Made by a program: the position numbers and the translations under genes. A stretch of DNA of 64,000 bases, taken from assembly GCF_001458255.1 (NCBI RefSeq), contig NZ_CYSB01000041.1, positions 62,001 through 126,000 of the forward strand. The letters run 5' to 3'. This DNA is from Thalassovita autumnalis (GTDB taxonomy: Bacteria > Pseudomonadota > Alphaproteobacteria > Rhodobacterales > Rhodobacteraceae). Under the pieces are notes generated by a model. It saw nothing but the letters and a program-made list of their open reading frames with translations. It was not told the DNA's origin and made no database searches. Below, piece by piece: positions 36,302 through 44,971 of this stretch (position 1 is the first letter of the stretch; every line of letters begins with the position of its first letter).

Positions 36302-37054
36302 ATGCGCCAGCTTGCTTCCCTGTTGACGCTGGCGCTTTCCCTATTTGCTGTCCCTGTTCAGGCGCTGGAATGTCAGCGCCTGTCTTATTTGGACACCCCC
36401 TATACAATCTGCGAGGCTGATCCAGCCGCCGAGGATCTGCGGCTGTTTCATAGCGATGCCCGTGGCCTGTTGGGTCACTACGCGCGGATCAATCAGCTGC
36501 TGGAGGGCGAAGGGCGTGAGCTGTCCTTTGCGATGAATGGCGGCATGTACCACAGCGACCGCAGCCCGGTTGGCCTCTACGTAGAAGAGGGGGTTGAGAA
36601 AACGCCACTGCTGACCGGGGCCAGCAAGGGCAATTTTGGCCTGCTGCCCAATGGCGTCTTCTGTCTGCGTGACGGCCGCGCGGATGTGATCGAAAGCCGC
36701 GCCTTTGCGGCGGCCCGTCCGGATTGTCGATTTGCAACGCAATCCGGCCCGATGCTGGTGATCGATGGCGCCCTGCATCCGCGGTTTATCCCCGGCGGCA
36801 CCTCACGTCATATCCGCAACGGCGTGGGCACCTCCGCCGACGGGCGGCGCGTGGTCTTTGCGATTTCAGACGCGCGGGTCAATTTCCATGATTTCGGCCG
36901 TCTGTTCCGCGATCACCTGAAGCTGCCGAATGCGCTGTTTCTGGATGGCAAAGTATCCAGGGTGTTTATCCCTGCCGAAGGCCGCCGCGACATTGGTTTC
37001 CCGGTGGGGCCAATGATCGGTGTCACCGTCCCCCTTGGCAGCGCCCGCAACTGA
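36302..37054 (+). CDS. Phosphodiester glycosidase (NAGPA-domain) family protein
   Basis: A 250-residue exported protein (signal peptide to about VQA at 21) of the NAGPA/DUF2233 family, related to the enzyme that uncovers mannose-6-phosphate in animals. Recognisable parts are FAMNGGMYHSDRSPVGLYVE, FATQSGPMLVIDG, RNGVGTSADGRRVVFAISD and the final FLDGKVSRVFIP. A role in envelope or exopolysaccharide turnover is possible but unproven in bacteria. It starts 6 bp after rbfA and precedes truB by 76 bp, an arrangement seen in Roseobacters. Confidence 0.87.
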   Translation: MRQLASLLTLALSLFAVPVQALECQRLSYLDTPYTICEADPAAEDLRLFHSDARGLLGHYARINQLLEGEGRELSFAMNGGMYHSDRSPVGLYVEEGVEKTPLLTGASKGNFGLLPNGVFCLRDGRADVIESRAFAAARPDCRFATQSGPMLVIDGALHPRFIPGGTSRHIRNGVGTSADGRRVVFAISDARVNFHDFGRLFRDHLKLPNALFLDGKVSRVFIPAEGRRDIGFPVGPMIGVTVPLGSARN

Positions 37055-37130
37055 GCGCATGTTTGACAGAGTTCCGCGTCTGCGGTAACTGGCGCGCCTC
37101 GCATCAATCCAAGCTACATCGGGGATCACA

Positions 37131-38042
37131 ATGGGTCGCAAACGCAAGGGACGTGACATTTCAGGCTGGCTGGTTATCGACAAACCGGCAGGCATGACCT
37201 CGACCGCTGTGGTGAACAAAGTGCGTTGGGCGCTGGAGGCCAAGAAGGCCGGCCATGCAGGCACCCTTGATCCCGAAGCCACCGGTGTGCTGGCCGTCGC
37301 CCTGGGCGAAGCCACCAAGACCGTCCCCTTCATCACCGATGCGCTGAAAGCCTACCGTTTTGTGGTACGTCTGGGTCAGGCGACCAACACTGACGATGCC
37401 GAAGGTGAAGTGATCGCCGAAAGCGATGTGCGCCCGACGGATGAACAGATCAAAGACGCGCTTGGCGGGTTTCTCGGCGACATCATGCAAGTGCCGCCCA
37501 AGTTTTCGGCCGTAAAAATCGACGGTGAACGCGCTTATAAGCTGGCCCGTGATGGCGATGAGGATTTTGAGATCGCCGCCCGCCCTCTCTGGGTCGAGGA
37601 ACTGGTGATGACCGACCGGCCTGATGCCGATCATGTTGAGCTGGAAATGACCTGCGGCAAGGGTGGCTATGTGCGTTCTATCGCACGGGACCTGGGCGCG
37701 GCACTGGGATGCCATGGCCATGTGCTGCACCTGCGCCGCATCTGGTCCGGCCCGTTTGAGGCCGAGGATGGTCTGACCCTGGATCAGGTGATCGAAATGG
37801 AGCGCACCCCGGCGCTGGATGAGCATCTGCTGCCGTTGGAAGAAGGTCTGGCCGATCTGCCCGAGGTGAAAACCACCGAACAGGGCGCCGCCAAGATGCG
37901 CAACGGCAATCCCGGCATCGTGTTCGCAAACGATGTGGAATACGGCGATGAATGCTGGGCCAGCCTGAACGGCGAAGCCGTGGCTGTCGGCGTATTCAAA
38001 GCCGGTGAACTGCACCCCAGCCGGGTCTTTGTGCGGGGCTAA
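37131..38042 (+). CDS. truB: tRNA pseudouridine(55) synthase
   Basis: A 303-residue TruB enzyme that makes pseudouridine 55 in the T-loop of tRNAs. The catalytic Asp47 is in [34 protein letters not shown] and [14 protein letters not shown] are family signatures. In most alphaproteobacteria truB is followed closely by rpsO; here 4.7 kb of unrelated genes come first. The 3-prime end lies 15 bp from the stop of the convergent RTX-like gene. Confidence 0.94.
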   Translation: MGRKRKGRDISGWLVIDKPAGMTSTAVVNKVRWALEAKKAGHAGTLDPEATGVLAVALGEATKTVPFITDALKAYRFVVRLGQATNTDDAEGEVIAESDVRPTDEQIKDALGGFLGDIMQVPPKFSAVKIDGERAYKLARDGDEDFEIAARPLWVEELVMTDRPDADHVELEMTCGKGGYVRSIARDLGAALGCHGHVLHLRRIWSGPFEAEDGLTLDQVIEMERTPALDEHLLPLEEGLADLPEVKTTEQGAAKMRNGNPGIVFANDVEYGDECWASLNGEAVAVGVFKAGELHPSRVFVRG

Positions 38043-38057
38043 ACCCCACGATCCCGG

Positions 38058-39410
38058 TTACCAGCCAAACAGAGCATACTCCGACCCGCCGACAAGCTGA
38101 ATGTCCGCAGCCTGCCCTGTTGCCGCATCAATCTCGTTGCCCGCAACATCCAGCCAGGCCAGCGATTGCGAGGAATAGTACCCCCTGCGCACTGCGATGC
38201 TGGCATCGGTTTGATCGCCATTGACCTGCGCAATGATCTGCCCTGCAATATCAATGCGGGTGACATCCGCAGCGCTGTCATAGCTGAGCGTCAGGCCGGT
38301 GCGGACAGCATCTGCTTCCCCGTCAGTTTGATCGCGGAACTGAATAACCAACTGATCTTCGGCCGGGTCAAAATCGGTCACCTCAGCGTAGCCGTCAGCG
38401 CTGGACCGGTTGTCATAAAGCATGAAAAACTGATCTTCGCCCGCACCACCCGTCGCGGTTGAGGACGCACCGATATACATTTGGTCATTGCCTTCGCCGC
38501 CAAACAGAGCGTTGTCAGACCCGTAGAGCGAGGCAGAACCGGGGGCATGATTCCATTGGCTTTCGTAAAACCCCAAGGACGATCCGCTATACAAACGGTC
38601 GTTGCCCTCGCCCCCGATCAAGGTATCTGCGCCGCCGCTAGGTGCGAAGGCATCATTCGCAATGATCAGGTTCGCGCCCGCGTCGCCCTCGATCACCTCA
38701 GCCTCAGCGCTGGCGCCGATCATCGCGTCAATGATCGCGGGGCCCGCATCCTCGGGCGCGGCGTAGCTGCGCAGGGTGTCTTCGCCGTCATAGCGTTCGA
38801 TCACCTCCAGAGACTCGCCCGGTTCCAGGGTCACGCCCTCCAGCGTCAGGATGACGCTCATGTCCTCTTCGTCCACGAACCGCAGACCGGCCCCATCTGG
38901 CGTCTGATAAAGCGCTATTGAGTAATAGTCGTCTTCCAGAACCAGCTGATCCTCAGCCGGATTAAAGTCGCGGATCACAGTGCCCTCAGCCGGCACCCAA
39001 GGCACAAAGAAGCGATCAGAACCCTCGCCACCTTCGGCCGTGTTTTGCCAGTCGACATGCAGGATATCATCACCTGCGCCCCCCAGCAGAATGTCCGCCT
39101 CCCCCGCGGTGCCAATCAACACATCTTCGCCGTCGGTGCCGGTCACGGTATCCGCCACACCGCTTTCAGACAGCAGCAGCGACGGTTCAACCGCCATTGC
39201 TTGGGTCAGCAGATCAAAGGTTGGCGCAGCGGTGACAGGTCCGGCATCGCCCGGTGGCTCATCCGTGTTTCTGGCGCTGGGAGTGTCATCGCCGCCTTCA
39301 CCACTTGGCGCGGCTGATGTGCCCTCCGCCACATCATCATCCAGCATCTCCACCAGACCCCAGCCAAACGCGGCGGAACCGAGCGTCAGCAGCATAAACA
39401 GTGGTCCCAT
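38058..39410 (-). CDS. Membrane-anchored RTX-like calcium-binding protein (first of a pair)
   Basis: A protein of about 450 residues: an N-terminal membrane helix (GPLFMLLTLGSAAFGWGLVEML), an acidic Ser/Gly/Asp-rich linker to about 85, then scattered RTX nonapeptides (GTDGEDVLIGTAGEADILLGGAGDDIL; GGADTLIGGEGNDRLYSG; LFGGEGNDQMYIG). Between repeats lies the module QWNHAPG, later DFDPAEDQLVI, and a C-terminal NGDQTD and WLDVAGNEI. The same order recurs in the next gene, so they are paralogues. The start is uncertain: ATG at 39410 or TTG at 39428. No type I secretion genes are nearby; a tethered surface protein is plausible. Confidence 0.72.
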   Translation of the reverse strand: MGPLFMLLTLGSAAFGWGLVEMLDDDVAEGTSAAPSGEGGDDTPSARNTDEPPGDAGPVTAAPTFDLLTQAMAVEPSLLLSESGVADTVTGTDGEDVLIGTAGEADILLGGAGDDILHVDWQNTAEGGEGSDRFFVPWVPAEGTVIRDFNPAEDQLVLEDDYYSIALYQTPDGAGLRFVDEEDMSVILTLEGVTLEPGESLEVIERYDGEDTLRSYAAPEDAGPAIIDAMIGASAEAEVIEGDAGANLIIANDAFAPSGGADTLIGGEGNDRLYSGSSLGFYESQWNHAPGSASLYGSDNALFGGEGNDQMYIGASSTATGGAGEDQFFMLYDNRSSADGYAEVTDFDPAEDQLVIQFRDQTDGEADAVRTGLTLSYDSAADVTRIDIAGQIIAQVNGDQTDASIAVRRGYYSSQSLAWLDVAGNEIDAATGQAADIQLVGGSEYALFGW

Positions 39411-39524
39411 GCCCCCCAGAACCCCCAAATATCCTAAATCAATAGGCGGAGCTTACGGCGCAACGCGGCTGACAAATAGTCCGGAATTCCAGTAGATTTC
39501 AGGCAGATCGCAACAGGGGCGGGA

Positions 39525-40337
39525 TCAGGCGCCTGCGATCTCTTCCAGGGTGCGGGCCACCAGGATCAGGTCTGCGGCTTCGCCTTCTTCTTCGCTGATC
39601 TCATTGCCTTCGACATCCAGCCAAATAGGCGCTTCGGCGTCGGTTTCAGCGTCATAGAAAGCAACTGTCAGATCGGTCTGATCGCCATTGAGGTGCAGCA
39701 CCTCATCGCCGTCCAGCTCAACCACGGTGGTGTCGGTTTCCGCGTCATGGGTCATCATGAAGGTGTCAACAGCGTCTTCGGTGCTGAAGTCGGTGGTGTA
39801 AACGCCCTGATGCAGCGCGAAGTCAATTTCCAGCGTGTCTTTGCCAGCGGTGAAATCGGTGATCTCTGCGGCCTCATTGGTGCCAAAGTAGTTGTCGGCA
39901 TAGGCCACAAACAGATCATCGCCTTCGCCACCAGTGGCGGTGCTGTTCGGCCCAACATAAATGGTGTCATTGCCTTCACCACCGTTCAGCACGTCGCCGT
40001 CATTGTCGGTCAGGCTGATTTCGCCCGGCTGGTGGTTCCACTCTTCAGTGAACAAAACATCGGAGCCGCTGAACAGCAGGTCGTCCCCATGACCGCCGTT
40101 CAGCGTATCTGCTCCTTCTGCGCCGAACAGCGTGTCGTCCCCGGTGCCCCCACCCAGAACATCATCGCCGCGCCCGCCGGTCAAATACAGGTCCAGATCA
40201 GTGATGATCTCAACCTCGTCCCCTTCAACCTCGGGCGTTTCAACATCGTCAGACTGTGCCTCCTGATCGGACTCATCCAGATCCGTCAGACCTACCGCAC
40301 CGGCCACCATCGCACTTAGCAAAATCAGAAAGGTCAC
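39525..40337 (-). CDS. Membrane-anchored RTX-like calcium-binding protein (second of a pair)
   Basis: A 270-residue protein, very acidic. It has a short N-terminal hydrophobic helix (TFLILLSAMVAGAVGL), an Asp/Glu-rich linker, then GGRGDDVLGGGTGDDTLFGAEG repeats, EWNHQPG, LNGGEGNDTIYVG, STATGGEGDDLF, ITDFTAGKDTLEIDF, NGDQTD and WLDVEGNEI, matching the neighbouring paralogue in order but shorter by one repeat block. I choose the GTG at 40337 with AAGAGGTGTGCA before it; a more upstream ATG at 40412 gives a basic, unlikely leader. It probably shares a promoter with, or is upstream of, the paralogue 114 bp away. Confidence 0.72.
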   Translation of the reverse strand: MTFLILLSAMVAGAVGLTDLDESDQEAQSDDVETPEVEGDEVEIITDLDLYLTGGRGDDVLGGGTGDDTLFGAEGADTLNGGHGDDLLFSGSDVLFTEEWNHQPGEISLTDNDGDVLNGGEGNDTIYVGPNSTATGGEGDDLFVAYADNYFGTNEAAEITDFTAGKDTLEIDFALHQGVYTTDFSTEDAVDTFMMTHDAETDTTVVELDGDEVLHLNGDQTDLTVAFYDAETDAEAPIWLDVEGNEISEEEGEAADLILVARTLEEIAGA

Positions 40338-40519
40338 TGCACACCTCTTACGAATTGTCGTTTTCGACTTATGGAGAGTTTTTAGCACATCCCTAAGAGC
40401 AGCCCGAGTCATCTAACTGACGACAATTGACAGGGGGCCAACAGGACCAAAGCCCTAAGGTGTGGCGCCTAAAGGTACAGCGCATTGCACTAACGTCGGA
40501 AATATGGCCAATAACAGCC

Positions 40520-41035
40520 ATGATCACACGCGAATTCCAAAAGGGCGACGCCCATTCCACTGCTGTCTACTCCGACTGCGAGAAGTATCGCTACCAGCTG
40601 ACCCGAATCTGGGATTCGGGTGGGCGCAAGGCGCTTTTTGTGATGCTGAACCCGTCCACCGCGACTGAGGTGCAGAATGATCCAACCGTGGAACGCTGTG
40701 AACGCCGGGCGCGGGCGTTGGGGTTTGGCGCCTTTCGGGTGACAAATATCTTTGCCTGGCGGGACACCGATCCCCGTGCCATGCGGGCCGCCGCAGATCC
40801 CATTGGGCCAGCCAATGATCAGACCATTCTGGAAGGGTGTGACTGGGCCGATCAGATCATCGCCGCCTGGGGCAGCCACGGCGATCACCTGAACCACGGC
40901 GCCTATATGGCCAAACTGCTGCGCGGCACCGGCCGTGACATTTATGCCCTTGGCCTGACCAAGGCGGGCCATCCCAAACATCCGCTTTACATCGCCTACA
41001 CCCAACAGCCAGAGTTGTGGCAGATCCCCGACTGA
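40520..41035 (+). CDS. DUF1643 domain-containing protein
   Basis: A 171-residue cytosolic protein of the DUF1643 family, recognised from YRYQLTRIWDSGGRKALFVMLNPSTAT, NDPTVERCERRARALGFGAFRVTNIFAWRDTDP and the C-terminal LGLTKAGHPKHPLYI. The family is widespread, small and of unknown function; the conserved NPS and TKxGxPxHPL elements look like a nucleotide or nucleic-acid binding site. The ATG at 40520 is chosen because family similarity begins there; in-frame sequence runs back to 40427. Confidence 0.85.
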   Translation: MITREFQKGDAHSTAVYSDCEKYRYQLTRIWDSGGRKALFVMLNPSTATEVQNDPTVERCERRARALGFGAFRVTNIFAWRDTDPRAMRAAADPIGPANDQTILEGCDWADQIIAAWGSHGDHLNHGAYMAKLLRGTGRDIYALGLTKAGHPKHPLYIAYTQQPELWQIPD

Positions 41036-41054
41036 CCCACCTGAAGGAGCTGTG

Positions 41055-41378
41055 ATGACTGACCCCACCCCTGCCCCGGCTGAAACGCTGCCAGAGACCG
41101 CAGCGCTGACACGTCTGGCCGAGGAGGTTGAGCGGTTCAACAATCACCGTTTTGTTGCGGTGCAAAACTCCCTCTGGCGGCTGCTGATGTTTCAATTCCT
41201 GCGCGGGCTGGCCTTTGGCCTCGGCTCGGTCATGGGCGCGACGATCCTCGTGTCCATGATCGCTTGGTGGCTGTCGCAGTTTGAATTTCTGCCTTTGATC
41301 GGCGACTGGATGGTCATCCTGTCGGATGAGTTTGAACGCGCGCTTGGCAATGGGAACGGGACCACATCCGACCCTTAA
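41055..41378 (+). CDS. DUF5665 family membrane protein
   Basis: A 107-residue protein: a polar N-terminus, EEVERFNNHRFVAVQNSLWRLLMFQFLRGLAFGLG, then one or two hydrophobic helices (SVMGATILVSMIAWWLSQFEFLPLIG) and an amphipathic end. The glycine-rich GLAFGLGSVMGA hinge is typical of DUF5665, a small inner-membrane family of unknown function. AAGGAG lies 5 nt before the ATG at 41055. It follows the DUF1643 gene by 19 bp and is probably cotranscribed with it. Confidence 0.8.
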   Translation: MTDPTPAPAETLPETAALTRLAEEVERFNNHRFVAVQNSLWRLLMFQFLRGLAFGLGSVMGATILVSMIAWWLSQFEFLPLIGDWMVILSDEFERALGNGNGTTSDP

Positions 41379-41477
41379 ATCCGCGTTAACCACGCACCGC
41401 GATTGATTTTGACCTGACCGCATCGCCTCCGGCATCCTGACACTGGGTTGGTGGTTCTAGTGGTGAGGTAGGGTTCG

Positions 41478-42575
41478 ATGTGGATCATGGCAGGCATGGT
41501 GGGTGCAATGATGGCCGGTATGGCGCTGGTTGGGTTGACCGCTGTGCCGCCGGTTGATGATGAACCTGATGATCTGGAAGACGATGGATTTGGCCCCGAG
41601 GCCTCTGGCCTGATGCAACGTGTGGGCGCCCTCATCGGTGACACATATGAAGACGCCGGCAGATCAGAAGGGAATGCCCGGTCTGACAACCTGCTGACCC
41701 AACTGCTGGACGATACCCCAGATGGCAGCGCCCCACTCCCCGAAGCCAAAAGTTTCGACATTCTGGTGGATGACACCCCTACGCAGACCGGCACCGCAGA
41801 GGATGATATCCTCGCCGGTACTGCTGAGGATGAGGTGCTGGAGGGGTTCGCGGGCGATGACCAAATCAACGGTTATGGCGGTGACGATCTGGTGGACGGC
41901 GGCGGCGGCCAGGATGAGCTGTTTGGCGATACGGGCAATGACACCCTGCTTGGCGGCGATGACGCGGACCAGCTGCACGGGCAGGATGGGGACGACCTGC
42001 TGAAAGGTGGCGCAGGGGACGATGCGCTATCGGGCCATCTGGATGCGGATACCCTCGATGGCGGCGCGGGCGATGACAGCCTGCAGGGCGGTGACGGGCA
42101 GGATGTACTGATCGGCGGCGAAGGGGATGATGCGCTGCTTGGCGGCATGGGGGATGACACGCTGGACGGCGGATCCGGCGCAGACGTGCTGTTCGGTGGC
42201 TCAGGTGAAGATCAGCTGAGCGGCGCAAGCGACGGCACGCAGGACTTTCTGAATGGTGGATCGGGTGCTGATGTCATCGACTTTGGCACACAGGACGTGA
42301 TCAGCACCGGCACCGGGGCGGACCTGCTGACCACGATGGCTGACACCACGGGGGCCGAAGTGATGGATTTCGACACCTCTGAGGACACGCTGGTGCTGCT
42401 TTTTGATGACAGTCAGGATGCCACTCCACCGATTTTGGACCTGCGCCCAGACGGCACGGATTCTGAGGATCTGGGCGTTTGGATCAACGGCGAACAGGTC
42501 GCACTGCTGCACGGCGTCAGCGCCACCGAACAGGCCGATATCCGGCTGGTGCCGCAATCCCAGTTCGTGGCATAA
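41478..42575 (+). CDS. RTX-repeat calcium-binding protein with N-terminal membrane helix
   Basis: A 365-residue acidic protein. Residues 1-24 are a membrane helix rich in Met, Gly and Ala ([20 protein letters not shown]), then an acidic linker to about 95, and from about 103 to 265 a nearly unbroken array of about sixteen GGxGxDxLx nonapeptides that should form a calcium-bound parallel beta-roll. The C-terminal part ([39 protein letters not shown]) echoes the end of the two RTX-like proteins just upstream. No T1SS ABC exporter is nearby. It lies directly upstream of rpsO. Confidence 0.82.
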   Translation: MWIMAGMVGAMMAGMALVGLTAVPPVDDEPDDLEDDGFGPEASGLMQRVGALIGDTYEDAGRSEGNARSDNLLTQLLDDTPDGSAPLPEAKSFDILVDDTPTQTGTAEDDILAGTAEDEVLEGFAGDDQINGYGGDDLVDGGGGQDELFGDTGNDTLLGGDDADQLHGQDGDDLLKGGAGDDALSGHLDADTLDGGAGDDSLQGGDGQDVLIGGEGDDALLGGMGDDTLDGGSGADVLFGGSGEDQLSGASDGTQDFLNGGSGADVIDFGTQDVISTGTGADLLTTMADTTGAEVMDFDTSEDTLVLLFDDSQDATPPILDLRPDGTDSEDLGVWINGEQVALLHGVSATEQADIRLVPQSQFVA

Positions 42576-42756
42576 TCCGCCTGACCCGGACCTGCGCCTT
42601 CGTCAGCCCTGCCGCACGCACGATTTCCCTTTCCTTTATGGCGATTTTCCCTTATCAGCGCGCATCGCTTCCGCTTTGCGGGGCGATTCCTCCATAGGAC
42701 CTTGTCTGGACGACATCCCGGCTTGTGCCCTGAACCCTCTAACTAGGAGAACCCCG

Positions 42757-43026
42757 ATGTCGATCACTGCTGAAGAAAAAGCACGCGTCATGAAAGAATT
42801 CGCAACCAAAGAAGGCGACACCGGTTCGCCCGAAGTACAGGTTGCTATTCTGTCCTCGCGCATCGCGACCCTGACCGAGCACTTCAAAACCCACAAAAAA
42901 GACAACCACGGCCGCCGTGGTCTTCTGATGATGGTTGCTCAGCGCCGTAAGCTGCTGGACTACCTGAAGGGTAAAGACGAAGCCCGTTACGCTGACCTGA
43001 TCAAACGTCTGGGCCTGCGTCGCTAA
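42757..43026 (+). CDS. rpsO: 30S ribosomal protein S15
   Basis: The 89-residue S15 protein, with the typical [23 protein letters not shown] and [23 protein letters not shown] segments; it binds the central domain of 16S rRNA. CTAGGAGAACCCC gives a good ribosome-binding site before the ATG at 42757. A 181-bp leader separates it from the RTX gene and should hold its promoter; S15 genes are often autoregulated through the leader, but I cannot show a structure. A strong terminator follows. Confidence 0.97.
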   Translation: MSITAEEKARVMKEFATKEGDTGSPEVQVAILSSRIATLTEHFKTHKKDNHGRRGLLMMVAQRRKLLDYLKGKDEARYADLIKRLGLRR

Positions 43027-43052
43027 GGTTTTCGGATCTTTCCGATCCAAGG

Positions 43053-43082
43053 AACGCCCGCTCTTCTGAGCGGGCGTTTTTT
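43053..43082 (+). terminator. Rho-independent terminator after rpsO
   Basis: An 11-bp perfect stem (AACGCCCGCTC with GAGCGGGCGTT) around a TTCT loop, followed by TTTTTT. It uncouples rpsO from pnp, which is 6.2 kb further on. Confidence 0.92.
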
Positions 43083-43087
43083 GTTGC

Positions 43088-43945
43088 TCAGCCCCGTGCG
43101 GCGCTGTCGTAACGTTGAATGATGCCGGTGATATTGTCGGCGCCTAACCCTTCGGCCACGGCTTGCGCGTAGACCTCTGCCACCCGTTCCGCAACCGGCA
43201 TCATGGGGCCAGAATGCGCAACATAGGTGAAATCCTTCGCCACCAGATCGATTGGAAAGGCTGGCGCCCATTGCCCGGCCAACATCGCACCACCAGCACC
43301 TGCAGCGACAGGCGAACAAACGGGGGTCTCTGCCAGCGCTTTCAAAATCGATTGCGCGTCAAACCCCTGTGCCTTGGTTGCCGCCATCAGTTCTGCCAAA
43401 ACCGCCAGTTGGGTGCCAAACATCGCGTTCACCACCAGTTTCGCCATAGCGCCTGCCCCCGCAGGACCGCAGTGCAGCCTCTTGCCGCCCATCACGGCAA
43501 AAAGCGGATCCAGCGCCGCGATGACCTCCGCAGCGCCGCCTTGCAGGAAAATCAGTTGTCCCGCTTCAGCCTGCGGGCGCGATCCGGCGACTGGCGCATC
43601 AACAAAGGCCACACCCCGCTCCGCAGCGGCAGCGTGCAGCTTTTGCACGTGGGGCAGGCTGAGGGTTGAGCATTCCACCGCAACCGCACCGGTCGGCAGC
43701 GCGGCAAGTGCCCCCTCTACCCCAAGCCACACATCAGTGGCGGCCGCATCATCGCGCAGCATGGCAAAGACCACCTCAGCCGCAGCCACTGCATCGGCCG
43801 GCATCGCAGCCTTGGCCGCCCGCGCATCAAAGCCGTCGCGCACGGCGGCGTTGCGGTTCCACACGGTCACATCATGCCCAGCGTCCAGCAGGCGCGTGGC
43901 CATACGTTGCCCCATCGCGCCCAAACCCAAAAACGTTACCTTCAT
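43088..43945 (-). CDS. Beta-hydroxyacid dehydrogenase (HIBADH family)
   Basis: A 285-residue NAD(P)-dependent oxidoreductase of the 3-hydroxyisobutyrate / tartronate-semialdehyde reductase family. It has the N-terminal FLGLGAMGQRMA loop, the substrate motif FVDAPVAGSRPQAEAGQL, catalytic Lys in GAGAMAKLVVNAMF and FPIDLVAKDF near the end. The precise substrate is not evident. AGGAG lies 7 nt before the ATG at 43945. Divergent from a LysR gene across 105 bp that hold a clear dyad, so it is probably the target of that regulator. Confidence 0.87.
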   Translation of the reverse strand: MKVTFLGLGAMGQRMATRLLDAGHDVTVWNRNAAVRDGFDARAAKAAMPADAVAAAEVVFAMLRDDAAATDVWLGVEGALAALPTGAVAVECSTLSLPHVQKLHAAAAERGVAFVDAPVAGSRPQAEAGQLIFLQGGAAEVIAALDPLFAVMGGKRLHCGPAGAGAMAKLVVNAMFGTQLAVLAELMAATKAQGFDAQSILKALAETPVCSPVAAGAGGAMLAGQWAPAFPIDLVAKDFTYVAHSGPMMPVAERVAEVYAQAVAEGLGADNITGIIQRYDSAARG

Positions 43946-44016
43946 GTTCAATCTCCTTTGATGAGGGCTGAACGTGGCGGATGCGGCATATTTGGGAAAT
44001 CAGAGCAACTGCACTA

Positions 44017-44041
44017 CATTCGTGCGAGATATGCACGAATG
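44017..44041. promoter_or_regulatory. Perfect 9-bp inverted repeat, likely LysR operator
   Basis: CATTCGTGC (44017-44025) and GCACGAATG (44033-44041) with a 7-nt spacer, just 9 bp before the LysR start codon and 71 bp before the divergent dehydrogenase start. The inner arms fit the T-N11-A form of LysR sites. A regulator bound here would repress its own gene while acting on the dehydrogenase promoter. Confidence 0.65.
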
Positions 44042-44050
44042 AGGGCATCG

Positions 44051-44971
44051 ATGGATCTGGATACGCTTGAAACCTTCCGCGCTGTTGCAGCGGCCGGGTC
44101 GTTTGCAGCCCATGCACGGCAGGTGAACGTTGCGCCCTCCTCCGTCTCGCGGCAGATCGCTGGGCTGGAAGAGGCACTGCAGGTGCGCCTGTTTGATCGA
44201 ACCACACGACGTCTGGTGCTAACAGAAGCCGGGGCAACCTATCTGCAGCGCATCACCCCATTGCTGGAAGATCTGGCACAGGCGGGTGAAGCGGCCCGCG
44301 ATCAGCTGACAGATCCCGCCGGCAGGCTACGCGTGGCAACCTCGGTCGCATTTGCGGAGCGCTGGTTGCTGCCACGGCTATCGGGCTTTGCGCCGCGCTA
44401 TCCAAAGATCCAACTGGATCTACAGCTCAGCGACACTCAGGTGGATCTGCGCAGCGAAGGTATTGATCTGGCTATTCGCTTTGGTGCTGCGATCCACGGC
44501 GATTACGTGGTGCGCCGGCTGCGGGCGACCCGCTATCATCTGGTCGCCAGCCCCGGCTATCTGACGCAGCAGGGCCGCCCAAACCAACCGCTGGACCTGC
44601 AGACCCACAGCTGCCTGCAAATGCCCTATCCGGGGTTTGAAACCAACTGGCAGATCCGCCAATCAGACCAGCCCCCCATGACTGTTCCACTGGGTCCGGG
44701 CAGCGTGATCTCTAACCCGCTGGCCCTGCGTCGGGCGGCGCTGTTGGATTTGGGGATCGCGATGCTGGCCGATTGGATGGTGGAGGAGGATCTGGCCGCA
44801 GGGTCGTTGATTGACCTTTTCCCAGACCACGAAGCCTCCCCCGGTGGGTTCGACACGGCGGCTTGGATCCTTTACCCGACGCGCAGCTATGTCCCTGCCA
44901 AGCTACGCGCCTTTGTGGATTGGATCACCGCTGCGCAGCCCCATCCGGCCCGATCTGTCGCAGCAGATTAA
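44051..44971 (+). CDS. LysR family transcriptional regulator
   Basis: A 306-residue LysR regulator with the winged helix-turn-helix at about 1-60 (LDTLETFRAVAAAGSFAAHARQVNVAPSSVSRQIAGLEEAL) and an effector domain (RLRVATSVAFAERWLLPRLSGFAPRYP, RSEGIDLAIRFG) of the CrgA/DmlR-like group. Start ATG at 44051 (GAGGG upstream) or 44039. It probably controls the divergent HIBADH-type dehydrogenase. Its 3-prime end overlaps the convergent decarboxylase gene by 47 bp. Confidence 0.9.
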   Translation: MDLDTLETFRAVAAAGSFAAHARQVNVAPSSVSRQIAGLEEALQVRLFDRTTRRLVLTEAGATYLQRITPLLEDLAQAGEAARDQLTDPAGRLRVATSVAFAERWLLPRLSGFAPRYPKIQLDLQLSDTQVDLRSEGIDLAIRFGAAIHGDYVVRRLRATRYHLVASPGYLTQQGRPNQPLDLQTHSCLQMPYPGFETNWQIRQSDQPPMTVPLGPGSVISNPLALRRAALLDLGIAMLADWMVEEDLAAGSLIDLFPDHEASPGGFDTAAWILYPTRSYVPAKLRAFVDWITAAQPHPARSVAAD

